Assembly: GCA_030710605.1 (NCBI GenBank)
Contig: CP092872.1
Coordinates: 4,412,715 to 4,476,714 of the forward strand
Origin: Cordylochernes scorpioides
Taxonomy: Eukaryota > Arthropoda > Arachnida > Pseudoscorpiones > Chernetidae
Reading direction: 5' to 3'
DNA length: 64,000 nt
The first letter of the stretch is position 1; every line of letters starts with the position of its first letter. Positions 43,261-54,462 of the stretch are shown piece after piece. The position numbers and the translations under genes are program-made. The notes beneath the pieces are model-generated. The model worked only from the letters and a program-made list of their open reading frames with translations, did no database searches and was not told where the DNA came from.

Positions 43261-43691
43261 ATAATAAATATAAATACAATTACAATAAACTATTACAATG
43301 TCTTTTAAATTCAAACAATAAATCGGCCATTTTTCAGCCATTTATTTGAAAGAGAATTCAAAATGTCAACAAAGATAATATATAACATGTAGTAATTACA
43401 CACCCAACACAAGCAATCATCTTACACAATACCTGAAGGAAAAATCAATTTCATATATCAAGCTTAGAATACTATTTGACTAAAATAAAATATATATACA
43501 AGATTGTCCCAAAAGTTCGTGAACACTTACAATTCTTTGTTTGAAAATGTGTAAAATTGTCTAGAAGACAATAAATAATTTTTAATTGTCAAAATTGTCA
43601 ACTTACAAATAATTGAAATCCCAATATTATTCGCCATAATATTATTTGCCGTTATGTATAATGTCTTTGTATTATGTATAAAGTAATTGTC

Positions 43692-43980
43692 AAAATTCGA
43701 AACTATTATAGACGCGTATGATTCTTTTTAAAAATTAACAATTTCTACTGTCATTACTGCAATGAAAAAATTAAAGGGGACTGGTCTGGCTCAACAGTGG
43801 TGAACCCTCCCAGCGTCCAAGAGTCTAGCATCAGTATCACTATAAAAGGAATATCGAATGCTGGGAGGGTTCACCACTGATGAGCCAGGCCCTCCTTTTA
43901 ATTTTTCCATCGCAGTAAGGGCAATAGAAATTGTTAATTTTTAAAAAGAATCATACGCGTCTAAAATAGTTTCGAATTTT
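43692..43980. mobile_element. MITE A, complete copy
   Basis: TIR AAAATTCGAAACTATTATAG mirrored at the right end, GACGCGTATGATTC blocks, followed by ACAGATGGCGCGCTAATG. 289 bp. Confidence 0.85.
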
Positions 43981-44525
43981 GATAACAGATGGCGCGCTAA
44001 TGTATCATAATAAAGTAAATGTATTATGTATTCGCCGTAAAAATATTACTCGCTAAGTAATAAGAAAAAAACACGAACTTCTGGGTCAACCTTATATTTA
44101 TACAAAGTTAAAACTTATGTGAAACTAAAAAGTTCAATAAAGGTCAATTATGGATAGGAACTAACGGATCTTACACATGGCTAGCCAATCGAAGCTAAGT
44201 TTTTAAAGTTTTCTTTCTGGTGATTGGTTCTTTGAAGAAAAGATTCAAACGATCTTCCTTTTTTTATTCTGTAACAATTTGGAATGAAATAAAAACTCGA
44301 TATGCGATGTTCATCCTCTTGTCTTATTTTAAGTAAAAAATGGTATATCCCAATATGGAGATTTAATAGGTCCATTTTTTTACATAAAAAAAGTTAAAAG
44401 ATTGTTAAAAAAAGAAGGATTTTCCGGGTGACTCTATCTCATCACGTTATTTTTTAAAAATATTACATTAATAAAGAATTGAAAAATTAAATTTGAATAT
44501 ATATATCAATATATATTTTTTATTT

Positions 44526-44592
44526 TAAAAGGCATATATCGCGCGGATCAAAAAATCATTGTCTAATTTGATCCGATATATGCCTTTTTAAT
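44526..44592. repeat. Short fold-back, AAAAGGCATAT ends
   Basis: AAAAGGCATATATCGCGCGG and, inverted, GATCCGATATATGCCTTTTT around a 15-base centre. The ends match termini at 47030, 50560 and 61145, so it is a minimal MITE. Confidence 0.7.
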
Positions 44593-44930
44593 TAAAGATT
44601 TATTTATAGATTGCTCTATTTTCATATCAATATAGGAATAGGTTCTTCTATCTTTATTGATTTATCTTTTAAGTAGCATTTATTTGATAGAGTAATATGT
44701 TTTTTATTATTATTTTGGTGGTTAATCCAGTTTTTATTTAGGTATAGATGTTTCTATCTAGCTCTTTGTTAATCTGTGTATAAAATAATGTGATATCTGC
44801 TGAAATATAAATGTATTAACACGTTGGAATGCTGTAAAGCACATGCACCTGGTTACATGATGAAAGCAACATTTTTATGAATTTAATAAATGTATATCAA
44901 TGCCTTCACAAAGAGGTAACTAATCTCGGA

Positions 44931-45362
44931 ACACAATCCTCAGGAACGATCTAAATATCGAAAACATCAATGACTACATTATTAGACAATCATTTAAATT
45001 TTACGAAAAATCCGAAAAATTAGAAAATCCCACCTTTAAGGAAGCCACAAACTACAAATGCGGAAAAAGGAAAATAAGGAATTTGAAACCTAGACAAATT
45101 CTCCATCAATTAAGCCAGAATGACGAAAAGTGGAAATAAAGGAAAAACAAACCCACCTTGAATATCAAACAAGCCCGAAAAAACCTTCTCAAGAAAAATA
45201 TCCCCAAGGACCTGAGAATCCGGACCCAACGACATCATTATAAATTATAATTGTAAATGAACCCCTGTACATAACCACCCCCCTCAGTATATTGTAAATA
45301 TGATGATCTAGGTTGTTCTTTTTGAACGGCACCTAATAAAGTTATTTGGAACTTGGAACTTG
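44931..45362 (+). mobile_element. Jockey-like LINE 3' end
   Basis: The plus strand reads RNDLNIENINDYIIRQSFKF, YEKSEKLENPTFKEATNYK up to a stop near 45140, as at the end of Jockey-type ORF2. The 3' UTR ends GATCTAGGTTGTTCTTTTTG, AACGGCACCTAATAAAG and a GGAACTT repeat. The last 60 bp are shared with the SINE units that follow. Confidence 0.72.
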
Positions 45363-45371
45363 GTAACTAAT

Positions 45372-46310
45372 CAATATATAGTCGGTGGATGAGTGGGTAA
45401 CACGCTCGATTCCCGACAGTCATGAACCGGGATTGAATCCCGCGTTAACATTTTGTTTAATATGTGAATAACCTTCACATGTTATTCACTGTTTCAATTA
45501 TCATGAACTAGGTTGCTCTTGCTGAACGGTACCTATTAATGAGATTTGAACCAGGTAACTAGTCAAAAACGAAAGGTGGACGAGTGGGTAACACCCTCGA
45601 TTCATGACAGTCATGAACCGGGATTGAATCTCGCGTTAGAATTTTGTTTAATATGTGAATAACCTTCACATGTTATTCATTGTTGCAATTATCATAAACT
45701 AGGTTGGTAATTTTGAGCGTTACCTAATAAAGTGATTTTGGAACAGGTAACCAGTCAGTGGACGAGTGGGTAACACCCTCGATTCCCGACAGTCATGAAC
45801 CGGAATTGAATCCCGCTTTAACATTTTGTTTAATATGTGAATAACCTGCACATATTATTCATTGTTGAAATATCATAAACTAGGTTGCTCTTGTTGAGCG
45901 GTACCTAATAAACTGATTTTGAACCAGGTAACTAGTTAGTGGACAAGTAGGTAACACCCTCGATTCCCGACAGCCATGAACAAGGATCGAATCCTGCGTT
46001 AACATTTTGTTTTAATATGTAAATAACCTTCACATTTGAAAAAACTATAGCCAAAAGCGCGAAACGCGTTCGTGGATGGCTTTTCTTGATTTATCAAGAA
46101 ATTGGGTTGGTCAAATATCAGGGAACGGGCTAAATCAATGTTTAGTTGATTTCTCTTCCACTAGATGGTATCTCTGCATTCTGTAAATCACATGTGTTCC
46201 TGGTCAGGATATGCCTTCTTTATTTTTAATATTATTCATTGTTGTGAATAACATAAGCTAGGTTGTTCCTTTTGAGCAGCACCTAGTAAAGTTAATTTGG
46301 AACTGAAGGT
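45372..46310 (+). repeat. Tandem tRNA-derived SINE units (4 copies)
   Basis: Period about 181-191 bp. Each unit has an A-box-like GTGGACGAGTGGGTAACACC, a B-box-like CGGGATTGAATCCCGC, a body with AATAACCTTCACATGTTATT, and a tail ATAAACTAGGTTGCTCTTG ... CACCTAATAAAG like that of the upstream LINE. The fourth unit is split by a family B insertion (46040-46225). Confidence 0.75.
46040..46225 (+). repeat. Family B insertion in SINE unit 4
   Basis: Starts within the ribozyme (AAAAGCGCGAAACGCGTTCG) and ends GGTCAGGATATGCCTTCTTT. SINE sequence continues on both sides. The copy at 48215 starts at the same point, which defines a 5'-short subfamily. Confidence 0.75.
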
Positions 46311-46587
46311 TGTAGGTATCACATTTCGGCACATATATTAGTGATATTCTTTAGGAAGGTATGAATTCATAGTTTCTTTATGCTAAATATTGTAATTTAT
46401 ACTTGGGTCTTGGTATGTAAATGAAATTGATGATTTAATTATTGAAACTACTCGAGTTGGATCCCAGTTATACACATTACAATGGAAGTCTAGTGGCGAA
46501 TGACGGTTTAGTTGTAAACAATCCATCATCGAGGATTCTATTCCCTCTGTCATTGACGTCCTGGAAAATTACCTTCCTGGGTGATCC

Positions 46588-46745
46588 CTGATGTCTGTTT
46601 GTCCGATGGTATTGTAGAGGATCCATGTTTTCTGAATTATGGCTATTTGCCCGATGGTATTGTTGAGGATCCATGTTGTCTAAATTATGGCTGTTTGTCC
46701 GATGGTATTGTTAAGGATCTATGTTGTCTGAATTATTGTTGTCTG
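46588..46745. repeat. 48-bp minisatellite, about 3 copies
   Basis: Unit around GTCCGATGGTATTGTTGAGG and ATCCATGTTGTCTGAATTAT, spaced 48 bp. Being 16 codons long, it leaves frames open by repetition only. Confidence 0.88.
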
Positions 46746-46904
46746 TTCGATGAGGTATTAGAGACTTGAAGGTGAGATTTCATGTACGAGAACCTTTAGT
46801 ACAATCAGATACCTACATGAATTCGTAAATGAGAAAAGAACATAAAAAAAATTGAATCAATTTTGTAGATTTATATACAAAAATATTTTTAAAACTTAAT
46901 TCTG

Positions 46905-47040
46905 TTGACGTTATGTGGCGCTGAGTTTGTTGTTAACACGCATTAAAATGTTATAATACCTTTATAAATGTTGGCGTTCAGCCAACTGAAATATTGGTAA
47001 AATAAATGATATTTTGATCCATAATATGCCTATTTAATTA
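46905..47040 (+). repeat. Repeat family K
   Basis: TATGTGGCGCTGAGTTTGTT, hairpin GTTGGCGTTCAGCCAAC, AAATAAATGATATTTTGATC and the end ATATGCCTATTTA. Second copy at 50440. Confidence 0.6.
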
Positions 47041-47339
47041 AAAATATATTGTTACATCAATTTTAATGCGCCTTACATTTATTCAAAATATTCTATGATA
47101 TTTAATATTTATTTAAAACAGAATATTTAGATTAACATCACTCCTTTTTATAGTTTTATTCCTTTTGTAATATTTTATTGTACATATATCTTTATTGGTT
47201 ATTGGAGCGGGAGAGGACCGAGACGAAAACTGCGGATCACGACCAACGAGGAAGACCACGAATAAATAAACACAATAACGTTGAAAGGTAATTTATTTTT
47301 ATTTACTTTTATTTATTTACTTTTACTTTTATTTATTTG

Positions 47340-47542
47340 CTTTGAATATGAAAACCCGCTCGGGAAACGTGTATAACACCAAGAAGGAAGAAACCAAGGT
47401 CGACGACCATGCAAAGCTGCAACTTGGTGCAACAATATACAGCTATCTTTTGAACTGGGAAAGAGAGGGAAGGAAATTTCAAGAGAATTGCTTTGGTATG
47501 TTTGTCTCTTTTCTCCTTGACCTTTCTCCTTGTATATAGCCA
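47340..47542 (+). other. Unassigned small reading frame
   Basis: Begins MKTRSGNVYNTKKEETKVDD and runs to about 47539. I do not recognise it. Composition is slightly GC-richer than the flanks. It might be a decayed retroelement piece or chance. Confidence 0.15.
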
Positions 47543-47644
47543 ATTTGTTATGATGTAAGAAATGTATTGACGATCCCTGAGTTTGGGATATCGTGCTATA
47601 GGATATTAATAAAGTTAATGATTGATAACTAAAAGTTTATCATA

Positions 47645-47830
47645 TTTATCTATTCAAAACTCTTATAGACGCGTATGTTTCTTTTTTTAAATTACACAAT
47701 TACTACTGTCCTTACTGCAATGAAAAAATTAATGGGAGGGCCTGATTTATCACTGGTGAACTCTCTCAGCGTTTTCGCCAGTTTAATCTACCATACCGCT
47801 GTTATATTGTATGTTTTCGATCTTCCGCGC
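47645..47830 (+). mobile_element. MITE A fragment
   Basis: TATAGACGCGTATGTTTCTT, CTACTGTCCTTACTGCAATG, GGGAGGGCCTGATTTATCAC and TTCGCCAGTTTAATCTACCA. Confidence 0.65.
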
Positions 47831-47964
47831 TAATACATCATAATATATATATATTATATAAATAGAAAAGAGATTTTATGCTTGATTTTTGATCATATTG
47901 AGGATTATGGTAATGGTGATGAAGTCATGGGAATAATCATAAAAATGGTTTTGATCAAAGGTTG

Positions 47965-48205
47965 TTTTAAATGAGCTAAGGAATGTATAAAAGACATAAT
48001 TTGGTAAAGGTACTGCCTGGCTTAAGGTGTAAGAATAAAAAAATGAAAAGCTTATTTACATAATGTACAAAAGATTTGAGCCGGCCATCGGGAAACAACA
48101 ACAATGAGTTTTTATAGGAGAAGAGTGACATCTGGCGGTCGATTTAACAGAGTATTTGGATCTATGAAATATAATTTTTTTGAATAGTATAATATTTTAA
48201 TATAA
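47965..48205 (-). repeat. Repeat family J, inverted copy
   Basis: Complement of 18290-18545, including GAGTTTTTATAGGAGAAGAG (TATA box on the minus strand) and TACTGCCTGGCTTAAGG. Confidence 0.55.
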
Positions 48206-48214
48206 CACATATAT

Positions 48215-48390
48215 ATATGAAAAGCGCGAAACGCGTTCGTGGATGGCTTTTCTTGATTTATCAAGAAATTGGGTTGGCCAAATATCAGGAAACAGGTTAA
48301 ATCAATGAATAGTTGATTTCTGTTCCATCAGATGGCGCTCTGCCTTCTGAAAAGCACATGTGCTCCTGGTCAGGATATGCCTACTTTGTG
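48215..48390 (+). repeat. Repeat family B, 5'-short copy
   Basis: GAAAAGCGCGAAACGCGTTC, GGTTGGCCAAATATCAGG, CAGATGGCGCTCTGCCTTCT and GGTCAGGATATGCC. The pogo element starts 12 bp downstream. Confidence 0.75.
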
Positions 48391-48401
48391 TTTTTAATAT
48401 A

Positions 48402-49661
48402 CAGTAGAACTCCTCAAATTCGGAAATTCTCAAATTCGGAAACTCCCAAATTCGGAAAGTATTGTGATGTTTTTTTTTTACATACAAAAAATCAATTTTC
48501 ACATGCTTTTATTTTGTTGATATTTCAACATTATTTTATTTTATTTTATTTTATTTACTTTTACTTTTGCTTTGCTTTTATTTTATTTAATTAAATTTTT
48601 ATTAGTAATTTATTTTTAATTTAAGTGTTTAATTAATTTACTTTTACCGATTATTTATAATCGCTAATTAGGGGTTTATCCCCTTTTTTAAAAGCTTAAA
48701 TAAATCAACAGTTTCATTTGACCTTTGTGCTTAGTTTAGGATATTGTCCAATAAGAAGGCAGCATTATTACGTCATAAGCCATTCACGCATTTTTTATTG
48801 CAAAGTTGATTCACCTAAAGTTCAAATTATCAAACATTTTCAGACATTGTAAGTTTCAAATTCTTTTATTCAACTCTCAATTTTTTGCATTTACAAGTTT
48901 GTTCTTCAACAAAATGGCATCCAAAAAGGAGCGGCAAAAACGAGGCAAGTACCGAATTCTTAAGCTTGGTGAAAAGTTAGATGTTCTTAGTGACATTAAA
49001 AAAGGATTAAGCTATACAACGATAATGCAAAAGTATAAAATTTCTAAGACAACTGTTTATGATATAAAAAAGTCTGAGCTTAAACTTACAAAGTTTGTTG
49101 ATTCTACCGAAAAAGATGTCAAAAAGTTTTCTCAAGTAAAAAAGACTGAAGACAGTTTGGAGCCGGATGTTCCCAGATGCGAAGCGTTGAAAAGTTTGGA
49201 TGTTGCATTAAAATATTTGGAAAAGCGCACTGAACCAGAAATGCTTGCAAGCTACAACACCATCAATAGTCTTCGAACTATGCTTATGAGAGAAGAAGAA
49301 GCTTTGTTAAACAAGCCAAAGAAACAGACAACAATCAGCAACTTCTTTGCCAAGCCATAACTTACTTGGCCATCAATTGCATTACATACATAATAAAATA
49401 TTTTACTATTTTTCATCGGTTTCATGCTCAAAACTCATAAAAGTCAAGGACATTTGATTAAAAATCGTAATTAAAATTATGTAATGTACATATAATAATC
49501 AACCTAAAATTGTTCATATGCTTCAAAATCTTTGTCTCAGTCATCTAAATGCCTATTTATGCCACATAAATATTCACAAATCTAACTCTCTCAAATTCGG
49601 AAAATCCTCAAATTCGGAATACCTTGCGCCCCAAGCTTTCCGAATTTGAGGAGTTCTACTG
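48402..49661 (+). mobile_element. pogo/Tigger-like element with internally deleted gene
   Basis: Perfect 22-bp terminal inverted repeats (CAGTAGAACTCCTCAAATTC, then GG) flanked by TA on both sides. Each end carries three copies of a TCAAATTCGGAA subterminal repeat, which are plausible transposase-binding sites. Total 1260 bp, shorter than full pogo elements (about 2-3 kb). It contains one intact gene but no DDE domain. Perfect ends and an undamaged frame suggest recent or selected activity. Confidence 0.93.
48914..49360 (+). CDS. pogo-derived HTH and PIP-box protein, no DDE domain
   Basis: 148 residues from ATG 48914, which has A at -3 and G at +4; an in-frame ATG at 48806 would give 184 residues with an AT-driven hydrophobic leader, so I prefer 48914. 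Residues 1-20 are basic. Residues 31-50 (GLSYTTIMQKYKISKTTVYD) form a pipsqueak/CENP-B-type helix-turn-helix, the DNA-binding domain of pogo transposases. Residues 90-130 are helical and match the tail region of such proteins. The C-terminus has QTTISNFF (138-145), an exact fit to the PCNA-interacting consensus Q-x-x-[ILM]-x-x-aromatic-aromatic. The roughly 200-residue DDE catalytic core is absent. AATAAA follows at 49392. Role inferred: terminal-repeat binding plus PCNA contact, possibly as repressor or helper of a full transposase elsewhere. Confidence 0.85.
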   Translation: MASKKERQKRGKYRILKLGEKLDVLSDIKKGLSYTTIMQKYKISKTTVYDIKKSELKLTKFVDSTEKDVKKFSQVKKTEDSLEPDVPRCEALKSLDVALKYLEKRTEPEMLASYNTINSLRTMLMREEEALLNKPKKQTTISNFFAKP

Positions 49662-49663
49662 TA

Positions 49664-50438
49664 TATATATGATAATAAATCAAATAGAGCTCAATAAGAT
49701 TGCAATAATGGGGGATGATCACAATGGTTACTGTGTGGAGAGACAGCTAAGATGTTCCGTGTGACAAGCGTCTCTCAGGGCTGTCGTGGGCGATGGGGGA
49801 GCTTTTTTTTTTTGACAATTAAAATAATTTTATTGACATCTTGTCAATACAATGCAAAAGTGCACAGTCCGCATTATTTAAAAAAGATAATTATATATAT
49901 ATGCATCATACTATGTACAATGAACATGGCGCCTCTGCCACCACTGCAGAGTTTGTTGGAGAATCACCAGCGGGTCTCCAGCGACACCACGTATTTTGCG
50001 ATATACGAAGAATACGTAGATTACGTACTTCGCCACTGAGGAGATGGTAATGGTGTGGTCCTCGAGACCGACTAGAGAACCCAATTGAGTTGACTTCTCT
50101 CAAGTCTGACCTGGTGTCCAGTAGGGTGAGGGGAGGGGGACTCAGCAGGCAGTGGACGGCACATCCCAGGGGACATCGTTAGTCCATCCTCCCCGGGGAC
50201 TGGAAGTCTGCGATCTACCTGCCTCCAGGAGAAATCGACAGGAGACCTTCGCCGCGTCGACACCAAGAATCTACAGATTGGAGACACGGCTGAGCATCTG
50301 AGCGGCTGTGGTTAAACATTTGAGATCTTAAAACATATTCATAACCCCAACAAAGTCGATGGCAGATAATGTATAATTTCCATTCACAAATTTCCCCCAC
50401 CTACTTTGTATTTTAAATGATTTCAACTGTGATCTTAT
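49664..50438. other. Unassigned stretch, GC-richer middle
   Basis: 49900-50290 is GC-richer than its surroundings (GGCGCCTCTGCCACCACTGC) with short overlapping frames on both strands. I recognise no family. It may be a decayed retroelement or host-derived DNA. Confidence 0.3.
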
Positions 50439-50439
50439 A

Positions 50440-50562
50440 ACACTATGCGGCGCTGAGTTTGTTTATACAAAAGGTAATACCTCGATATAGGTTGGCGTTC
50501 AGCCAACCAAAATATTGGCTAAATAAATCTTTTATTAAATCCAATATATGCCTTTTTATAAT
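50440..50562 (+). repeat. Repeat family K, second copy
   Basis: TATGCGGCGCTGAGTTTGTT, hairpin GTTGGCGTTCAGCCAAC, AAATAAATC and the end CAATATATGCCTTTTTA. Confidence 0.6.
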
Positions 50563-50603
50563 CTAATAATATATAATAAAAACTATTCTGAAAAAAACAC
50601 TCC

Positions 50604-50790
50604 GAAACTATTATAGACGCGTATGATTTTTTTACAAATTAAACAATTTCTACTTACCTTACTGCAATGCATAAATTAATGGGAGGGCCTGGCTCATCAG
50701 TGGTGAACCCTCCCAGCAGTTGCATTGCAGTAAGGGCAGTAGAAATTGTTTATTTTTTTAAAAAATTCATACGCGTCTATAATAGTTTCG
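50604..50790. mobile_element. MITE A, short complete copy
   Basis: CGAAACTATTATAGACGCGT at both ends in inverted orientation, with the middle reduced to GGGAGGGCCTGGCTCATCAG and one mirror block. Followed by ACAGATGGCGCTCTAATG. 187 bp. Confidence 0.82.
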
Positions 50791-51323
50791 AATTTTCATA
50801 ACAGATGGCGCTCTAATGTATCAAAAACTATTTTAATAGCTCAATACCCAACTTGCTACTTTGATTTTATTTAAATATTATGTTGTCAATAGGAAATAAG
50901 GAAAGGCAAACCTCAGAATACTACGGCATTTTATATATTGAATGCTAAATGTTGAGGGTTCAGGCGAGAATCCTCACGCCACTTCACGCCTGGCGACGCC
51001 AGTGTGGCAGTGAGAATCGGCTGAGACTGGAACCCGGGGGTTTTGGTTTCGGTTTTGGTTGCGAGCGGGGGAGTATCTCCGCGTCTGGCTGTGTGTGGTG
51101 TTCTCCTTATGTTCCGGCACTGGTTATAAATAAAACCGGTACCAAGGGAGCTCCGACTACTCAGACTAGATTATTGACAAAACAACGGGCACAACACAAC
51201 ACTAAACAATTAGAAGTTATAAAATACCAGAATGGCAATAAAGGAATCTTACAATGTAACAAACTATAAATATCAAAATCAACAATCTATTCTTATATGA
51301 TAATAAATAAAAAAATAAATTTT

Positions 51324-51592
51324 ACGCAAATTTGCCTTAAATACCCTTTTCTTGATTTCTCAGTAAGTCTCTGGGACCAAAATTTGGGCGTAGAGGTACA
51401 GTCTTCACCACGCTGACAAGGGCCAACAGCCTAAAACGCGTTCGTGGTTGATTTTTCTTGATTTATCAAGAAATTGGGTTGGCCAAATATCACGGAACAA
51501 GTTAAATAAACGTTTAGTTTATTTTTGTTCCACTAGATGGCGCTCTGCCATCTAGAAATGCTCATGTGAACCTGGCCAGGATATTCCATTTT
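51324..51592 (+). repeat. Repeat family B, long copy
   Basis: Most complete colinear B copy: ACGCAAATTTGCCTTAAATA, GTCTCTGGGACC, ribozyme region with stem I intact (ACCACG and CGTGGT) but core CTGACAA and GCCTAAAA mutated, GGTTGGCCAAATATCACGG, CTAGATGGCGCTCTGCCATC. Confidence 0.8.
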
Positions 51593-52264
51593 CGTTTTTA
51601 TGATGATAAATATTTCGCACAATTTAATAATAAAATAACACAAAGGTGAAATATATACAATTATGTACATTCGAGGAAGCTTTCTCTCCCAACGATGCAG
51701 AGTCCTTCTCCAAGAAATCAAAGAGATTCTCTCAGATTCCTTCGAATTCTGTAATGAAAAAGAACTGGTGAATTCTCTGGAATTTGCTGAGATTGTGACA
51801 TTGTAGTCTTCCAAATGAGATGAAGCTCAAACTACGAGTATTTAACTTGTAGAAGATGGATTGGATAACTTTGTTGGTAATTCATTCTAAACTTCGTTCA
51901 ATAAGCATGTTCTGTTTACAGAGGAGCAGCCTACCATTATGCTAGGATGCTAACAAAAAACTTTAATTCAATACAAATTCAAACAAAGTAGAGCCAGAGC
52001 TGAAAAATCAAATCTTGAGAAAATGCTCTGAATAAATCAATCAAATCATTTAATTTGAACTTCAATAATTGCAGATAATAATGCAATGTCTTTAACAACC
52101 TCTTAAATTTTCAACGAGGCCTTTCATACAAAATTCAGCAACTCTCAAGTCGTCAAAATATTTATTTACTTTTCTAATCAAACATGAATTATCTTGGCAT
52201 TTGAGTTGAACAGCTTCAAGAAGCTGTGTAAGACTTTTTTAAGGAGAATTCGAAAGTGCATCTA
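51593..52264. other. Unassigned AT-rich stretch
   Basis: No sustained frame and no repeat family recognised. Confidence 0.4.
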
Positions 52265-53576
52265 CACAGTCTAGCCATAAATTCTGTTACAGACAATTTT
52301 ATAAATTAAATAATTAAGAACAAAAACTAATGGAATATAAATACATATTTTATTAGCCAATAGGACCTAGATTTTAAATATATACAAGCATTCAAAATGT
52401 TCTCCCTTATTTTTGAAACAGGATCTCAAACGTTCGGGCCACACTGATCTATGGTCGCACGCACCTTTTCTAAGGGTATTTCTTTCATTGCTCTCACCAA
52501 TGCTGATTTCAATTTATCCAAATTATGATATATTTTATAGCACACCTTCTCTTCTAAATATGCCCACAAACTGTAATCAAGGGGGTTTAAATCAGGGCTT
52601 CCAGAGGGCCATTCATTGGCCTTTATGAACTCCGGAACATTCGTCTCCAACCATTGTTGAGTTGACTTAGCTTTGTGAACAGGAGCTGAATCTTGTTGAA
52701 ATATCCAATGTTCTCCATTAAACATTTTGTATTCAGAGGCTTTACTATTTGTTACAAAATGTCTTATTTATAGTTTTTAGCTGTATTTTTTACCTCTTTG
52801 GCACAGAAGTGGAGATCTGTTACACCTTGGTAGCTAACTCCCCACCAAACCATGACAGAAGAAGGATGGTAACTTTTTCAAGTCTTCTGACTTTCAAAGA
52901 AGCTTCTAGATAGCTACGAGCATATATCCTATCATTCTGACGATTAATCTTTTCCTCGACAGTGAAAAATTTCTCGTCTGTGAAAAGGATTCTCTCATGC
53001 CACCGACCATCATGCTGCGCCAACAACATTTTTGATCTAACCCTTCTAATATCTCTAAGAGCAGGGGTTATCAAATGACCTGTGCGTCGTTTGAAAGCTC
53101 TCAGTCCAAGGTCTTCGTTGATTATCCTTGAAACTATCTTGGAGCTAAATTTATCTGCTTTGCTAAGATCTTTTGTTTGCAGTGTGGATTTCGACGAATT
53201 CTTTCGCGAATGGCTTTTATAGCTGCTTGCGTTCGTTGCATGCGAGGTCGACCAGATCTTTCAAGGTCATCAATAGTGCAAGCCTTGTTTAACCTTTCAA
53301 TGATTCGATAAACAAATTGACGCGTAATATTCAAATTTTGTAAAAGTTTAAAAAGGGTGAAAGATTTTGGCCTACCTTGTGTAAGGCTATTACAACTATA
53401 GGGTTTTCTTTAATACCTAAACCCATTATCAAAAAACAAATATATTTCGATTTTTTTCTGAGCACGTGTGCACGAGATATTCAAATAACAACTACTGTAT
53501 TTTGAATACTTAACGCGGTCAAATTAATTTTTTATCACTGATTTGGTTTTGTAACAATATTTATGGCTAGACTAAG
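52265..53576 (-). mobile_element. mariner-like element, DD37D (maT) type
   Basis: The TIR AGTCTAGCCATAAAT ... TGTTAC at the left is mirrored by GTAACAATATTTATGGCTAG at the right. TA flanks both sides. 1312 bp, the usual size. Encodes a broken transposase on the minus strand. Confidence 0.9.
52426..53340 (-). pseudogene. DD37D (maT) transposase, several frameshifts
   Basis: Pieces in order on the minus strand: MNITRQFVYRIIERLNKACT ... RSGRPRMQRTQAAIKAIRER (paired helix-turn-helix with GRP linker, 53134-53334); ITPALRDIRRVRSKMLLAQH and HERILFTDEKFFTVEE (first Asp, 52820-53074); GYFNKIQ-like decay near 52730; HWIFQQDSAPVHKAKST (second Asp) and GSPDLNPLDYSLWAYL (third Asp, 52426-52725). I count 37 residues between the second and third Asp. 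Frameshifts separate the pieces. Confidence 0.9.
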
Positions 53577-53738
53577 TAATTAGTCACCAAGTTCAACAGT
53601 TTTCTTATCCAATTCATTCGCACGCTTCTTAATTACTTCATGTACCAACCCTCTTAGGTTGTAAACAAAACAGTAAAGATACAAATACATTAAGATTTTC
53701 TGGCTTTTATACAGAATCGCGGGGATCTCTCACTCACG

Positions 53739-53858
53739 ATGTCGATGTTTCCCTCGGCTGGTTCTCTCGACTCCTCCTCGGGGCCGCCTCCTCGTCGAGA
53801 TCGACCGCGATGGCCCACATCTGCTGGGGATTGTCGCATGGACTGTCTCTTCACGCAG
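53739..53858 (+). CDS. Possible host exon (start codon to splice donor)
   Basis: From ATG, 40 codons are open (MSMFPSAGSLDSSSGPPPRR, then DRPRWPTSAGDCRMDCLFTQ) to CAG|GTAAAA, a good splice donor, and a stop follows shortly in the intron. The block is much GC-richer than its surroundings, as coding exons often are here. Product not recognised. It could be a first coding exon of a gene running beyond the repeats, or chance. Confidence 0.3.
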
Positions 53859-54164
53859 GTAAAAACGATATATTTCTGAATTACAATATTGTCAATTAGC
53901 TCTGCAACTCCGGTCACAGAAAGCTCCATGGGACACCTGTCAATCATCACTGGACTCCGGGTAAACAGCCACAGGTGTGAGGGGTTCTCGGAATCTTATT
54001 GGCAAATAGGGAAAACGAGACGCCTCGGTGGCTGACCACTCTCATTATTATTTTTACCTTGGGATAAGTTGTTATCTCTCTCACTATAAATACCTCTTGT
54101 ATAATTTTATTGGTGAACTAAACTTCTATCGCTGTTTCACCTTAATGTATCCTATATTTCTGCT

Positions 54165-54222
54165 TGGAGAATCTGTATAAGACTAAAGGGACTTAATAAA
54201 GCTTTTGCTGTTGTTGTATTGG
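54165..54222 (+). mobile_element. LINE 3' tail
   Basis: GAGAATCTGTATAAGACTAA, AGGGACTTAATAAAGCTTTT and GCTGTTGTTGT. Same tail family as 21101, with a decayed hairpin. Confidence 0.5.
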
Positions 54223-54462
54223 AGAACTAAAAGGTAAATACCCACCTTTATAATAAATTAATTATCCCAAATTTGCCCTTTCTTCATTTATCTCCGCGAT
54301 AATATAGTGGTTGCATGGATTAAGAAAGAAAAATATCCTTATCGTGAAACTTAAAGTTGCTGATGGATAATCAATCAATAATGGGTATTTGACCAATTCT
54401 GAAATAATATTGGTATTTCATCTTTTTTGCAAGTGTTTACGAACTTTTGAGACAACCTTGTA

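Noticed and set aside
50949..51269. 106-codon frame with GFGFGFG
   Set aside because: A short simple repeat (GGTTTC/GGTTTT) explains it; no domain or gene structure.
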